DNA from: PALSA-243 sp036268375
GTDB taxonomy: Bacteria; Acidobacteriota; Terriglobia; Bryobacterales; Bryobacteraceae
Length of the DNA: 5,065 nucleotides
Assembly (NCBI GenBank): GCA_036268375.1
Contig: DATAUH010000396.1
Location: 1-5,065 of the forward strand
Reading direction: 5' to 3'
The position numbers were made by a program, and so were the translations under genes. The notes beneath the pieces were generated by a model, which was given only the letters and a program-made list of their open reading frames with translations, was not told the origin of the DNA and did not search any database. Each line of letters starts with the position of its first letter. The first letter of the stretch is position 1. This document shows positions 1 through 5,065 of the stretch, piece by piece.

Positions 1-41
1 GATGGTTGCGGCAGAGCTGCCGCGATGTTTTCGTCTAACAT
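1..41 (-). CDS. Possible 5' end of a divergent gene, cut by the window edge
   Basis: Reading leftwards, an ATG at 41-39 opens a frame that stays open to the window edge and begins MLDENIAAALPQP. A Shine-Dalgarno-like GGAG lies at 53-50 on the minus strand, 8 nt before the ATG. That spacing is good and is the main support. Thirteen codons are too few to recognise a family, so no function is offered. The same bases also form two hairpins, so start site and RNA structure would overlap. The competing reading is a plus-strand frame open from base 1 to a TGA at 121-123, which could be the tail of an upstream gene; neither frame has convincing codon bias. Sequence to the left would settle it. Confidence 0.3.
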   Translation of the reverse strand, partial: MLDENIAAALPQP

Positions 42-69
42 CGAAAATGCTCCGAGGCAGGTTGCCTCG
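8..69. repeat. Cluster of three perfect short inverted repeats
   Basis: Three perfect 7-bp stems follow one another: GCGGCAG/CTGCCGC (8-14 with 17-23), CGATGTT/AACATCG (23-29 with 37-43) and CGAGGCA/TGCCTCG (53-59 with 63-69). The third is G+C-rich with a 3-nt spacer and is followed on the plus strand by ATTT, so it could be a weak terminator for a gene entering from the left. No good U-tract follows any of them. The second overlaps the candidate leftward start codon at 41. Confidence 0.5.
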
Positions 70-200
70 ATTTCATATTCCCATTCGGATTTAGAGCTAC
101 GGGGTAGGTTGGACGGTAAGTGACTGATACCGGGACTTAGATAGTTTTGGAAGCGCTGTGAACGTGTTTGGCGGGGTCGGGAAAAAGTTAATTAAGGCCG

Positions 201-240
201 CGGATCAACCCGGATTAACGCTGATAATCGCCTGATTTAG
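201..240. repeat. Helix-phased degenerate 10-bp repeat
   Basis: Successive 10-base blocks read CGGATCAACC, CGGATTAACG, CTGATAATCG and CCTGATTTAG. The GAT core recurs at 203, 213, 223 and 234, so three units have a 10-bp period and a decayed fourth is shifted by one base. The consensus is roughly CGGATNAACS. It may be a multi-site binding region on one face of the helix or a remnant of an intergenic repeat family. The function is unknown. Confidence 0.45.
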
Positions 241-291
241 GGCGGGCGTTTATCGGCCGAGAGGGCCTTTTCCCATCTCTAGGATAGCAGG

Positions 292-399
292 ATGCCTAAC
301 GAGATGTCTAACCAATTGATAAGAGTGCAAATAGAGTCCGTGTTTGGTGGAGTAGAAGGCTCGATTTCGGGACAAGGTTCGGTTAGGCTTGGTAAGTAA
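292..399 (+). CDS. Possible 35-residue small ORF / leader peptide
   Basis: ATG at 292 opens 35 codons ending in TAA at 397-399. An AGGA at 281-284 lies 7 nt ahead and could serve as ribosome binding site. The predicted peptide starts MPNEMSNQLIRVQ and ends GSVRLGK. It has no signal peptide, membrane segment or known motif, and third codon positions show no clear G+C preference, unlike the neighbouring real genes. Its stop lies only 8 nt before the left arm of the inverted repeat upstream of the exporter gene, an arrangement reminiscent of leader peptides. A chance ORF of this length is entirely possible, so this is a candidate only. Confidence 0.2.
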   Translation: MPNEMSNQLIRVQIESVFGGVEGSISGQGSVRLGK

Positions 400-407
400 G
401 AACGGGG

Positions 408-460
408 AAGTGACTAGTCACCCTGCGTCCGCAGAAATCTCGCTGGGTTAATAGTCACTT
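408..460. promoter_or_regulatory. Nested palindrome and inverted repeat, candidate operator or leader hairpin
   Basis: GTGACTAGTCAC at 410-421 is a perfect 12-bp palindrome. AAGTGACTA at 408-416 is also a perfect 9-bp inverted repeat of TAGTCACTT at 452-460. ACCC (420-423) can further pair with GGGT (445-448), and CTGCG/CGCAG (423-427 with 430-434) forms a small inner hairpin. Three TAGTCAC half-sites therefore occur within 53 bp, and a partial match (AAGTGACT) occurs at 118-125. The element ends 7 nt before the exporter's AAGGAG. It could be a repressor binding site or a structured leader, and it does not pair with the ribosome binding site. No regulator gene is visible in the window. Confidence 0.5.
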
Positions 461-484
461 TGGGGGGAAGGAGATTTTTAACGT

Positions 485-1714
485 ATGGCCACAACGGGGA
501 CACCTCTATCTTTTAGCGACGTGCTGCGGCTTCGGCCGGTGCGGCGCTTGTGGATCGCGCAGATTGTCAGCGTTTTCGGAGACTTTCTGGCGGTGTTCGC
601 AATCATCGCGGTAGTTACGTTTAAGTTGCACGGCACGGCCACGCAGGTGGCCATGGTGCTGGTGGCATTTATGGCGCCGATGGCGATCGTCAGTCCGCTG
701 GCCGGCGTGTTCGTGGACCGGTGGCCGCTGAAGAGGACGATGGTCGTAAGCGACCTGATCCGCGGCGTGCTGGTGCTGTTGCTGGTGTTCGTGCACGACA
801 TCTATGCGATATACGCCATTCTGTTCACGATGAGCGTCGTTTCGACCTTCTTCGTTCCGGCGCAATCGGTGGCGGTGCGCACGCTGGTCCCGATGGCGGG
901 GCTGATGGCAGTGAATGGATTGATGTCGCAGGCGCAGCAGGGGGCGTTGATCGTGGCCCCGGGCGTGGCCGGAGAACTGGTGGAGTTTGCCGGTGCGAAC
1001 GCGTGTTTCCTTTATGACAGCTTCAGTTTCTTCTTTTCGGCGGCGCTGGTGATGACGTTGACGATTGAACGAGAGACGGTGCGCACGCAGTCGAGCGCGG
1101 TGCTGGAGTCGATGCGGCAAGGATTCGGCTTCATCTTCAGGCACGCAACGATTTCGTTTGTGATTGTCTCGATGACGGCGGGGATGTTTGCGATGCGCTG
1201 CTTCGGCGCGCTGCTTTCGATCTACGTCCGCGACGTGTTGCACTCGACTTCGGCGGTGTTCGGCATACTGAATACTCTGATCGGAGTGGGCATGATCGTC
1301 GGGACGCAGTTGCTCACACGATTTGCGCGGCACATCCCGCAGCAGAACCTGGTGGTGTACGGACTGGGCGGGATGGGAATCGCGGTGTTGATTACGGCGG
1401 CGTTCGGCGCGATGGGATCGACCGCGGTGGGAATGTTCGGGCTGGGGTTATGCGCGGCCGCGATTTTCATCACGGCGACGACGCTGATCCAGCATGAGAC
1501 GCCGCACGAACTATTGGGACGAGTGATGAGCAGCCTGATGTCGCTGGTAGCGGGGTCGCAGGTGCTCTCGATGTTCGTGGCGGGTCCGGTGGCGGAGAAG
1601 GTCGGGATTCCGAACCTTTATTATGGAAGCGCTGCGCTGCTGATGGGAATCGGCGTGGTGGGGTACTTCAAACTGCCGAAGGTTGAGAAGGCGGAAATGG
1701 CGAAGACGGCTTAG
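485..1714 (+). CDS. MFS exporter (MFS_3 / EntS-like family)
   Basis: A 409-residue integral membrane transporter, probably a proton-driven drug or metabolite exporter in the cytoplasmic membrane. Hydrophobic stretches from about residue 22 to 396 fit twelve helices, with a longer polar loop near 194-220 separating the two halves. The loop after helix 2 carries the MFS motif A in the form GVFVDRWPLKR (74-84). TTLIQHETPHELLGRVMSS (332-350) matches the conserved TP-x-x-x-x-GRV-S region of MFS_3 exporters such as EntS. Length is normal for the family. The start is secure: AAGGAG lies at 468-473, 11 nt before the ATG, and an in-frame TAA at 479-481 excludes any earlier start. It is followed after 45 bp by an oxidoreductase on the same strand with no terminator, so the two are probably one operon. 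The substrate cannot be told from sequence. The palindrome at 408-460 is the likely control point. Confidence 0.88.
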   Translation: MATTGTPLSFSDVLRLRPVRRLWIAQIVSVFGDFLAVFAIIAVVTFKLHGTATQVAMVLVAFMAPMAIVSPLAGVFVDRWPLKRTMVVSDLIRGVLVLLLVFVHDIYAIYAILFTMSVVSTFFVPAQSVAVRTLVPMAGLMAVNGLMSQAQQGALIVAPGVAGELVEFAGANACFLYDSFSFFFSAALVMTLTIERETVRTQSSAVLESMRQGFGFIFRHATISFVIVSMTAGMFAMRCFGALLSIYVRDVLHSTSAVFGILNTLIGVGMIVGTQLLTRFARHIPQQNLVVYGLGGMGIAVLITAAFGAMGSTAVGMFGLGLCAAAIFITATTLIQHETPHELLGRVMSSLMSLVAGSQVLSMFVAGPVAEKVGIPNLYYGSAALLMGIGVVGYFKLPKVEKAEMAKTA

Positions 1715-1759
1715 CCCGGCGCGATCGCGACCGACTTTTTCCCACGGAAGGAGCGATGG

Positions 1760-2692
1760 ATGAAAGCAGCACGGATTCACAAGTATGGACCGCCGGATGT
1801 GATTGTGATTGACGAAGTGGAACGCCCGGCGCCGGGCGAGGGCGAGGCGCTGGTGCGGGTGGCGAGCGCGGGCGTAGGGCCGTGGGATGCGCTGATTCGC
1901 GAGAAGCAGGGCGAGGTGGATGCGGAGCTGCCGATCACGCTGGGGTCGGACTTGAGTGGAGTTATCGCAGGCGTTGGGCCGGGCGTAACTGCGTGGCATG
2001 CAGGCGACGAAATTTATGGCGTGACCAATTCATCGTTTGTAGGCGCTTATGCGGAGTACGCGGTTGTGAAGGCGAACATGATTGCGCGTAAGCCGGCGGG
2101 GTTGAGTTTTGAGGAGGCAGCGTCGGCGCCGGTGGTGGCGGTTACTCCTTGGCAGATGTTGTTTGAGTACGCAAATGCAAAGGCGGGCCAGAGCGTGCTG
2201 ATACAGGGCGCGGGCGGCAATGTAGGGGCTTACGCAGTGCAATTGGCTGCGCAGGCGGGGTTGGAGGTTTTTGCGGTTGCGTCGGCGAAGGATGCGGAGT
2301 ATGTGAAACGGCTGGGCGCGGGGACGGTGATCGACCACAAGAAGCAACGATTCGAAGATGCGGCGCCGAAGGTGGACATCGTTCTGGACATGGTAGGCGG
2401 CGAGACGCAGAAGCGATCGTTCGAGGTGATCAAGCCCGGCGGAATTCTGGTCTCGGTGGTTTCGCAGCCGGAGCAAAAGAGCAGCAAGGATGGGGTGCGG
2501 GCGGTGTTTTTTCTGGTGGAAGTGACGACGGAACGGTTGGAGAAGATGACCGGGTTATTCGAACAGAAGAAACTGGAGCCGCGCGTAGGGACGGTGCTGA
2601 AGTTGGATGAGGCACGGAAGGCGCACGACATGTTGGCGGGCGCGCCACATGAGCCGGGGAAGATTTTGCTGCGGGTGGGTGAGTTGGGATGA
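1760..2692 (+). CDS. NADP-dependent quinone-oxidoreductase-like enzyme (zinc-free MDR)
   Basis: A cytoplasmic 310-residue member of the medium-chain dehydrogenase/reductase superfamily, quinone oxidoreductase branch. It probably uses NADPH to reduce a quinone, enal or other electrophile. The N-terminal GroES-like domain (about 1-125) has AGVGPWDALIR (37-47), the place where zinc-dependent alcohol dehydrogenases carry a catalytic Cys. Here it is replaced, and the protein has no cysteine at all, so no zinc site. The Rossmann domain carries the nucleotide-binding loop GAGGNVGAYAVQLA (150-163). Its length of about 310 is typical of the branch. The start has AAGGAG at 1748-1753, 6 nt upstream. An out-of-frame ATG at 1756 would give only an 18-codon peptide. 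Placement after the exporter suggests a shared detoxification or secondary-metabolite role. The exact substrate is unknown. Confidence 0.87.
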   Translation: MKAARIHKYGPPDVIVIDEVERPAPGEGEALVRVASAGVGPWDALIREKQGEVDAELPITLGSDLSGVIAGVGPGVTAWHAGDEIYGVTNSSFVGAYAEYAVVKANMIARKPAGLSFEEAASAPVVAVTPWQMLFEYANAKAGQSVLIQGAGGNVGAYAVQLAAQAGLEVFAVASAKDAEYVKRLGAGTVIDHKKQRFEDAAPKVDIVLDMVGGETQKRSFEVIKPGGILVSVVSQPEQKSSKDGVRAVFFLVEVTTERLEKMTGLFEQKKLEPRVGTVLKLDEARKAHDMLAGAPHEPGKILLRVGELG

Positions 2693-2725
2693 ACGGTCCC
2701 AGCCCGGGGAGGGCCGGGACCGTTC
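2691..2725. terminator. Strong hairpin between convergent genes, probable bidirectional terminator
   Basis: GAACGGTCCC (2691-2700) pairs perfectly with GGGACCGTTC (2716-2725). After one A/C mismatch, GCCC (2702-2705) pairs with GGGC (2711-2714) around a 5-nt loop. The left arm overlaps the oxidoreductase stop codon, and the phosphoesterase stop lies at 2733-2731. The position and stability fit transcription termination for both genes. Neither strand has a T-tract after the stem, so it is not a classical intrinsic terminator and may instead act as an RNA 3' end stabiliser. Confidence 0.6.
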
Positions 2726-2730
2726 TCTAA

Positions 2731-4797
2731 CTAGCGGCGGCCGCGGCCGAAGCTGAACAGATCGAACAGGTCGCTGATAGCGGGGCTGTTGTTCGGGACG
2801 TACGGGTTGGCCGTGCTGGCGTCCGGATTGGGGTAGTTATCACGGCTGCGCTTGGTCACGGGATCGAGATGCCAGTTGCGTTCGATGAACTTCAGGATTG
2901 AGACGTGATCCGCGTAATCGTGCGAGACGTGTCCCGCCTGAGTATAGGGAGACACGACCATGAGCGGAATGCGCGTGCCATCGCCGAAGAAGTCGAGCGG
3001 TTGAACATAACCGGAGTCGTAATAGCCGCCGCCTTCGTCGAAGGTGACCATGATGGCGGTCTCTTCCCAGAGGCTGGGATTCGCCTGCACCATGTCGACG
3101 ATTTTCTGCGTGAAGCCTTCAAAGAGATTCAACTTCGAGGAAGCCGGGTGACCGTCTACGAGGCCGCTGGGCTTGACGAAGGAAACGGCGGGCAACGCGC
3201 CGTTCTGAATGTCGTTGTAGAGATCGGTTGTGTCCTTGATATGGGCGGTGCGGACTGAGGCGTTACCCATGATCGACGTGTCGAATTGGAACGGGTTGCA
3301 GATGGTGCAGTACTCGTCGGTGTTGGCGCCTACGGCTCCATAGTTGAGCTGATAGGGGTCGCTCACATAGTTATTCCACTGGTCGCCGTAATACTTCCAG
3401 GAGATGTTGGCGGAGAGCATCGAATCGCCAATGCTCTTGACCGACGAAGGGGGAATGGTGAAGACCGTGTTAGCCGGGTTGGTATCGGTAAACGCGTTAT
3501 TGCCATTGCCGAAGTAACCGGGGTTGTAGTTATTCAGGAGATAGTAGTGTCCGGACTCGCAGTTAGGACTGATCGGACGGGCGAGAGCCTGCAGGTAGTT
3601 TACGATCGGGGCCACGCCGGGCTGACTGATGTCGGAGCAGTTGGTGTAGGAGCCGCCGCCAAATGAAGCGGAACCGAAGGAACCGCCGCCGTAGCCATCC
3701 TGCGAGTACCAGTTGTTAGTGCCGGAGGTGGGATTGGGGTTCTCGACTTCGTCGACAGTGCCGGCGTTAGGAGTGCCAGCGGCCACTTGAACGTTGTGGG
3801 GCGGCACGGCTGCAACGCCGTTGCCGTCGCTGAACCAGATGAGGTCGCCGTGGCCGAGCATGATGTGATTGGCGCCGGTGCCCCCGTTGACGGACTGGTG
3901 GAAGTTATCGCTCATGGCGTAACGATCGGCCAGCGCTTTGAAGTAAGGCGCGTCGCCGTTCTGCATGTTGTAAAAGCCCATGGCGGTGCTGCCTTCACCG
4001 GTGGTGGCGCCGTTGGGCATGTACTGAGTGTTGAAACCGCTGGGCTGTGCGGCGCCATTGGCTCCCGCGCCTTCGGTAACTTCCACCCAGGGGAAAAGGC
4101 CCGCGGTGCAGCCGGACGGATTCTCGTAAGTGACCTGCGCAATGCTGCAATCCAACTGTTGCCACATCTGGTAAAAGCGATGCACGGGGCTGGCGGCGTA
4201 GGCGTTATAGGTGAAGCCGGTTTCGTTAGTTAACTGGAAGGGTCCGGCAGGCAGCGAATTCACATGACTAATACGCGTATCCGGCGTGCCTGATTTCAGA
4301 CCGGTGCCGCCGGAGACGAGGTATTGATAGTAAGTCGAGGGCAGCCCGTTTTCTGACTGCTGCGCCATGGAGAGGCTGTCGTTGGGAACGTAGGAACCCG
4401 TGGGACCGCCGGCGAGCGGCGCGGGCAACGCCTGGTTGACGAAGGGAGTCTTGGGCGGGCTTAGCAGGAAGGCATCGGACGACTGATCCGTGGCGGACAT
4501 CTGCGCCGCTTTGGAAAAGTTAGGGCCGGGCGTGCCGTCTGCATTGACGATTCCTTCCGAGAGCAGATTCCAGACGTTTTGGCCGCGCTTGGGGACATAG
4601 GTGGCAAAGACGTGATCGAAGCTGCGGTTTTCACCGATGATCACGATGACGTGTTTAATGGGCGTTGTGGTGTTGCTATCGCTGGTTTGCTGTTGCGCAA
4701 ACAGCGGCGTGCCCACAGTCAGCTGCAAGGACATGAGGGACGCCAAACCGATGCGCGCGTACCGCGGGGCATCCGACAGAGATCGTAGATGGAACAT
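2731..4797 (-). CDS. Secreted phosphoesterase (phospholipase C / acid phosphatase AcpA family, PF04185-like)
   Basis: A 688-residue exported hydrolase that should cleave phosphate esters (phospholipid or phosphomonoester) outside the cytoplasm. Residues 1-34 look like a Sec signal peptide: Arg at 5, 12 and 15, a hydrophobic core at 16-33, and likely cleavage after LFA at 34. There is no twin-arginine pair. Family motifs follow in order: KHVIVIIGENRSFDH (48-62), with the Glu-Asn metal ligands at 56-57; NGGTGANH (304-311), where Thr307 is the probable nucleophile; SGLVDGHPA (544-552); TFDEGGGYYD (585-594), with Asp587/Glu588 as metal ligands; and DHVSILKFIE (630-639). Between them are long insertions, including a Gly/Ser-rich stretch (369-384) and a CTIC pair (497-500). 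It lacks an evident C-terminal PLC accessory domain and ends in a basic GRGRR. GAGGA at 4810-4806 is 8 nt before the ATG, and no upstream in-frame ATG, GTG or TTG precedes the stop at 4845-4843. The substrate is undetermined. Confidence 0.88.
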   Translation of the reverse strand: MFHLRSLSDAPRYARIGLASLMSLQLTVGTPLFAQQQTSDSNTTTPIKHVIVIIGENRSFDHVFATYVPKRGQNVWNLLSEGIVNADGTPGPNFSKAAQMSATDQSSDAFLLSPPKTPFVNQALPAPLAGGPTGSYVPNDSLSMAQQSENGLPSTYYQYLVSGGTGLKSGTPDTRISHVNSLPAGPFQLTNETGFTYNAYAASPVHRFYQMWQQLDCSIAQVTYENPSGCTAGLFPWVEVTEGAGANGAAQPSGFNTQYMPNGATTGEGSTAMGFYNMQNGDAPYFKALADRYAMSDNFHQSVNGGTGANHIMLGHGDLIWFSDGNGVAAVPPHNVQVAAGTPNAGTVDEVENPNPTSGTNNWYSQDGYGGGSFGSASFGGGSYTNCSDISQPGVAPIVNYLQALARPISPNCESGHYYLLNNYNPGYFGNGNNAFTDTNPANTVFTIPPSSVKSIGDSMLSANISWKYYGDQWNNYVSDPYQLNYGAVGANTDEYCTICNPFQFDTSIMGNASVRTAHIKDTTDLYNDIQNGALPAVSFVKPSGLVDGHPASSKLNLFEGFTQKIVDMVQANPSLWEETAIMVTFDEGGGYYDSGYVQPLDFFGDGTRIPLMVVSPYTQAGHVSHDYADHVSILKFIERNWHLDPVTKRSRDNYPNPDASTANPYVPNNSPAISDLFDLFSFGRGRR

Positions 4798-4813
4798 TCG
4801 CGCTTTCCTCTTC

Positions 4814-4832
4814 TGTGGCCAAATGTGTGGCC
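4814..4832 (-). repeat. Short direct/inverted repeat in the phosphoesterase leader
   Basis: TGTGGCC occurs twice on the plus strand (4814-4820 and 4826-4832, 12 bp apart), and GGCCA/TGGCC (4817-4821 with 4828-4832) forms a 5-bp stem with a 6-nt loop. It lies just upstream of the gene's ribosome binding site in the likely 5' untranslated region. It may be a leader hairpin. The signal is weak. Confidence 0.3.
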
Positions 4833-4901
4833 GGATATAGTTTCAGGTATCGCTGTTTATTATTGACGTGCGAGTCTTACAAACTAATGTGTGAGCCGTG
4901 A

Positions 4902-4934
4902 ATTATGAGTTACTTTCAAGTTACATTGAGTTAC
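4902..4934 (-). promoter_or_regulatory. Phased AGTTAC direct repeats beside a -10-like box, candidate activator-dependent promoter
   Basis: AGTTAC occurs at 4908-4913, 4919-4924 and 4929-4934, with steps of 11 and 10 bp, so all copies lie on one helix face. On the minus strand, the direction of the phosphoesterase, they read GTAACT three times. CATAAT (4907-4902), a fair -10 box, follows immediately. The matching -35 position (4930-4925) reads CTCAAT, which is poor, as expected for a promoter needing an activator. Tandem half-sites with an 11-bp period are typical of OmpR/PhoB-family response regulators. The farthest copy overlaps the oxidase stop codon. Confidence 0.4.
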
Positions 4935-5065
4935 TTCGAGGAGATGGCTGGTTTGTTGGCCTGAGAGCCGGGCGGGTCGACGCGGATAAGTCCCATCATG
5001 CCGCCATCTTCGTGTTCGAGAAGGTGGCAATGGTAGAGAAACGTACCTATTGTATTGGGATCGCG
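4931..5065 (-). CDS. Multicopper oxidase, C-terminal end (laccase/CotA-like), partial
   Basis: Only the last 44 codons and the TAA (4933-4931) are in the window; the rest lies to the right. The peptide contains YHCHLLEHEDGGMMG (residues 11-25 of the fragment), the C-terminal copper motif of multicopper oxidases. The HCH supplies the type 1 Cys with flanking type 3 His ligands, the His five residues after the Cys is a type 1 ligand, and the Met ten residues after it is the axial ligand. Such enzymes oxidise phenols, metals or bilirubin-like compounds with O2 reduced to water, usually outside the cytoplasm. The spacing matches CotA and bilirubin oxidase. The signal peptide, other copper motifs and substrate cannot be seen. 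It lies 133 bp upstream of the phosphoesterase on the same strand with no clear terminator between, so read-through is possible. Confidence 0.9.
   Translation of the reverse strand, partial: RDPNTIGTFLYHCHLLEHEDGGMMGLIRVDPPGSQANKPAISSK

Larger units (their letters stand above)
42..484. other. Long non-coding upstream region
   Basis: About 440 bp lack a convincing long gene and are visibly less G+C-rich than the flanking coding DNA. The stretch holds part of the hairpin cluster, a phased 10-bp degenerate repeat (201-240), a possible small ORF (292-399), and the palindrome/inverted repeat ahead of the exporter (408-460). I could not find a sigma-70 promoter with both boxes in good form. TTAATA at 448-453 is -10-like but has no acceptable -35 box at 16-18 bp. 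The GGCC-GAGAG-GGCC sequence at 255-267 followed by TTTT has only a 4-bp stem, too weak to call a terminator. Confidence 0.6.

Noticed and set aside
1..123. Plus-strand frame open from the window edge to TGA at 121-123, possible gene tail
   Set aside because: Forty open codons are expected fairly often by chance, the peptide resembles nothing I recognise, and codon use is neutral. It is kept only as an alternative to the leftward start.
506..1333. Long open frame of 275 codons on the minus strand opposite the exporter
   Set aside because: It is extremely rich in Arg, His and Gln, the usual result of reading G+C-rich codons backwards. The exporter on the plus strand has full family motifs and a good ribosome binding site.
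1715..1741. CGCGATCGCG palindrome followed by a short T-run between exporter and oxidoreductase
   Set aside because: The palindrome has no room for a loop, and the T-run begins 8 nt after it, so it is not a credible terminator. The two genes are treated as one operon.
1756..1812. ATG at 1756 overlapping the oxidoreductase start in another frame
   Set aside because: It gives only 18 codons before a stop. The ATG at 1760 leads into the conserved MKAARIHKYG start of the reductase family at a good distance from AAGGAG.
2905..4233. Several plus-strand open frames of 117-148 codons opposite the phosphoesterase
   Set aside because: They are low-information Val/Gly/Ala-rich shadows of a confidently identified gene, with no motif or suitable ribosome binding site seen.
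4864..4891. TTGACG followed 16 bp later by TAATGT on the plus strand, promoter-like
   Set aside because: No plus-strand gene lies downstream within the window. Both neighbours run leftwards, so it is most likely chance in A+T-rich DNA.

Overview
The window holds two convergent blocks of ordinary bacterial genes with AGGAG-type ribosome binding sites and G+C-rich codons. Gene content (an MFS_3-type exporter, a zinc-free medium-chain reductase, a large secreted phosphoesterase of the phospholipase C/acid phosphatase family and a multicopper oxidase) and the overall style suggest an Acidobacteriota soil bacterium. This is an inference from family impressions; there is no rRNA or marker gene to prove it.

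Layout. Bases 1-484 are a long, compositionally different, mostly non-coding leader. It contains a cluster of three short perfect hairpins (8-69), a possible start of a leftward gene (start codon at 41), a helix-phased degenerate 10-bp repeat (201-240), a possible 35-codon small ORF (292-399) and a nested palindrome/inverted repeat (408-460) just upstream of the exporter's ribosome binding site. Bases 485-2692 form a rightward pair, MFS exporter then NADPH:quinone-reductase-like enzyme, 45 bp apart and probably co-transcribed. A strong hairpin (2691-2725) fills the 38-bp gap where this pair meets the leftward block. Bases 4797-2731 encode a 688-residue secreted phosphoesterase on the minus strand. 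Its 133-bp upstream region carries three phased AGTTAC repeats next to a -10-like CATAAT. Bases 5065-4931 are the last 44 codons of a multicopper oxidase, on the same strand and upstream of the phosphoesterase.

How they work together. The rightward pair looks like a small export-plus-reduction detoxification unit that could be controlled through the palindrome. The phosphoesterase and oxidase are both extracytoplasmic-type enzymes. The phased repeats resemble a PhoB/PhoP-type direct-repeat box and would fit phosphate-starvation control, but this is a hypothesis. I see no CRISPR array, IS element, tRNA or rRNA, and no clearly new multi-gene system. The least explained parts are the two regulatory regions, 1-484 and 4798-4934.
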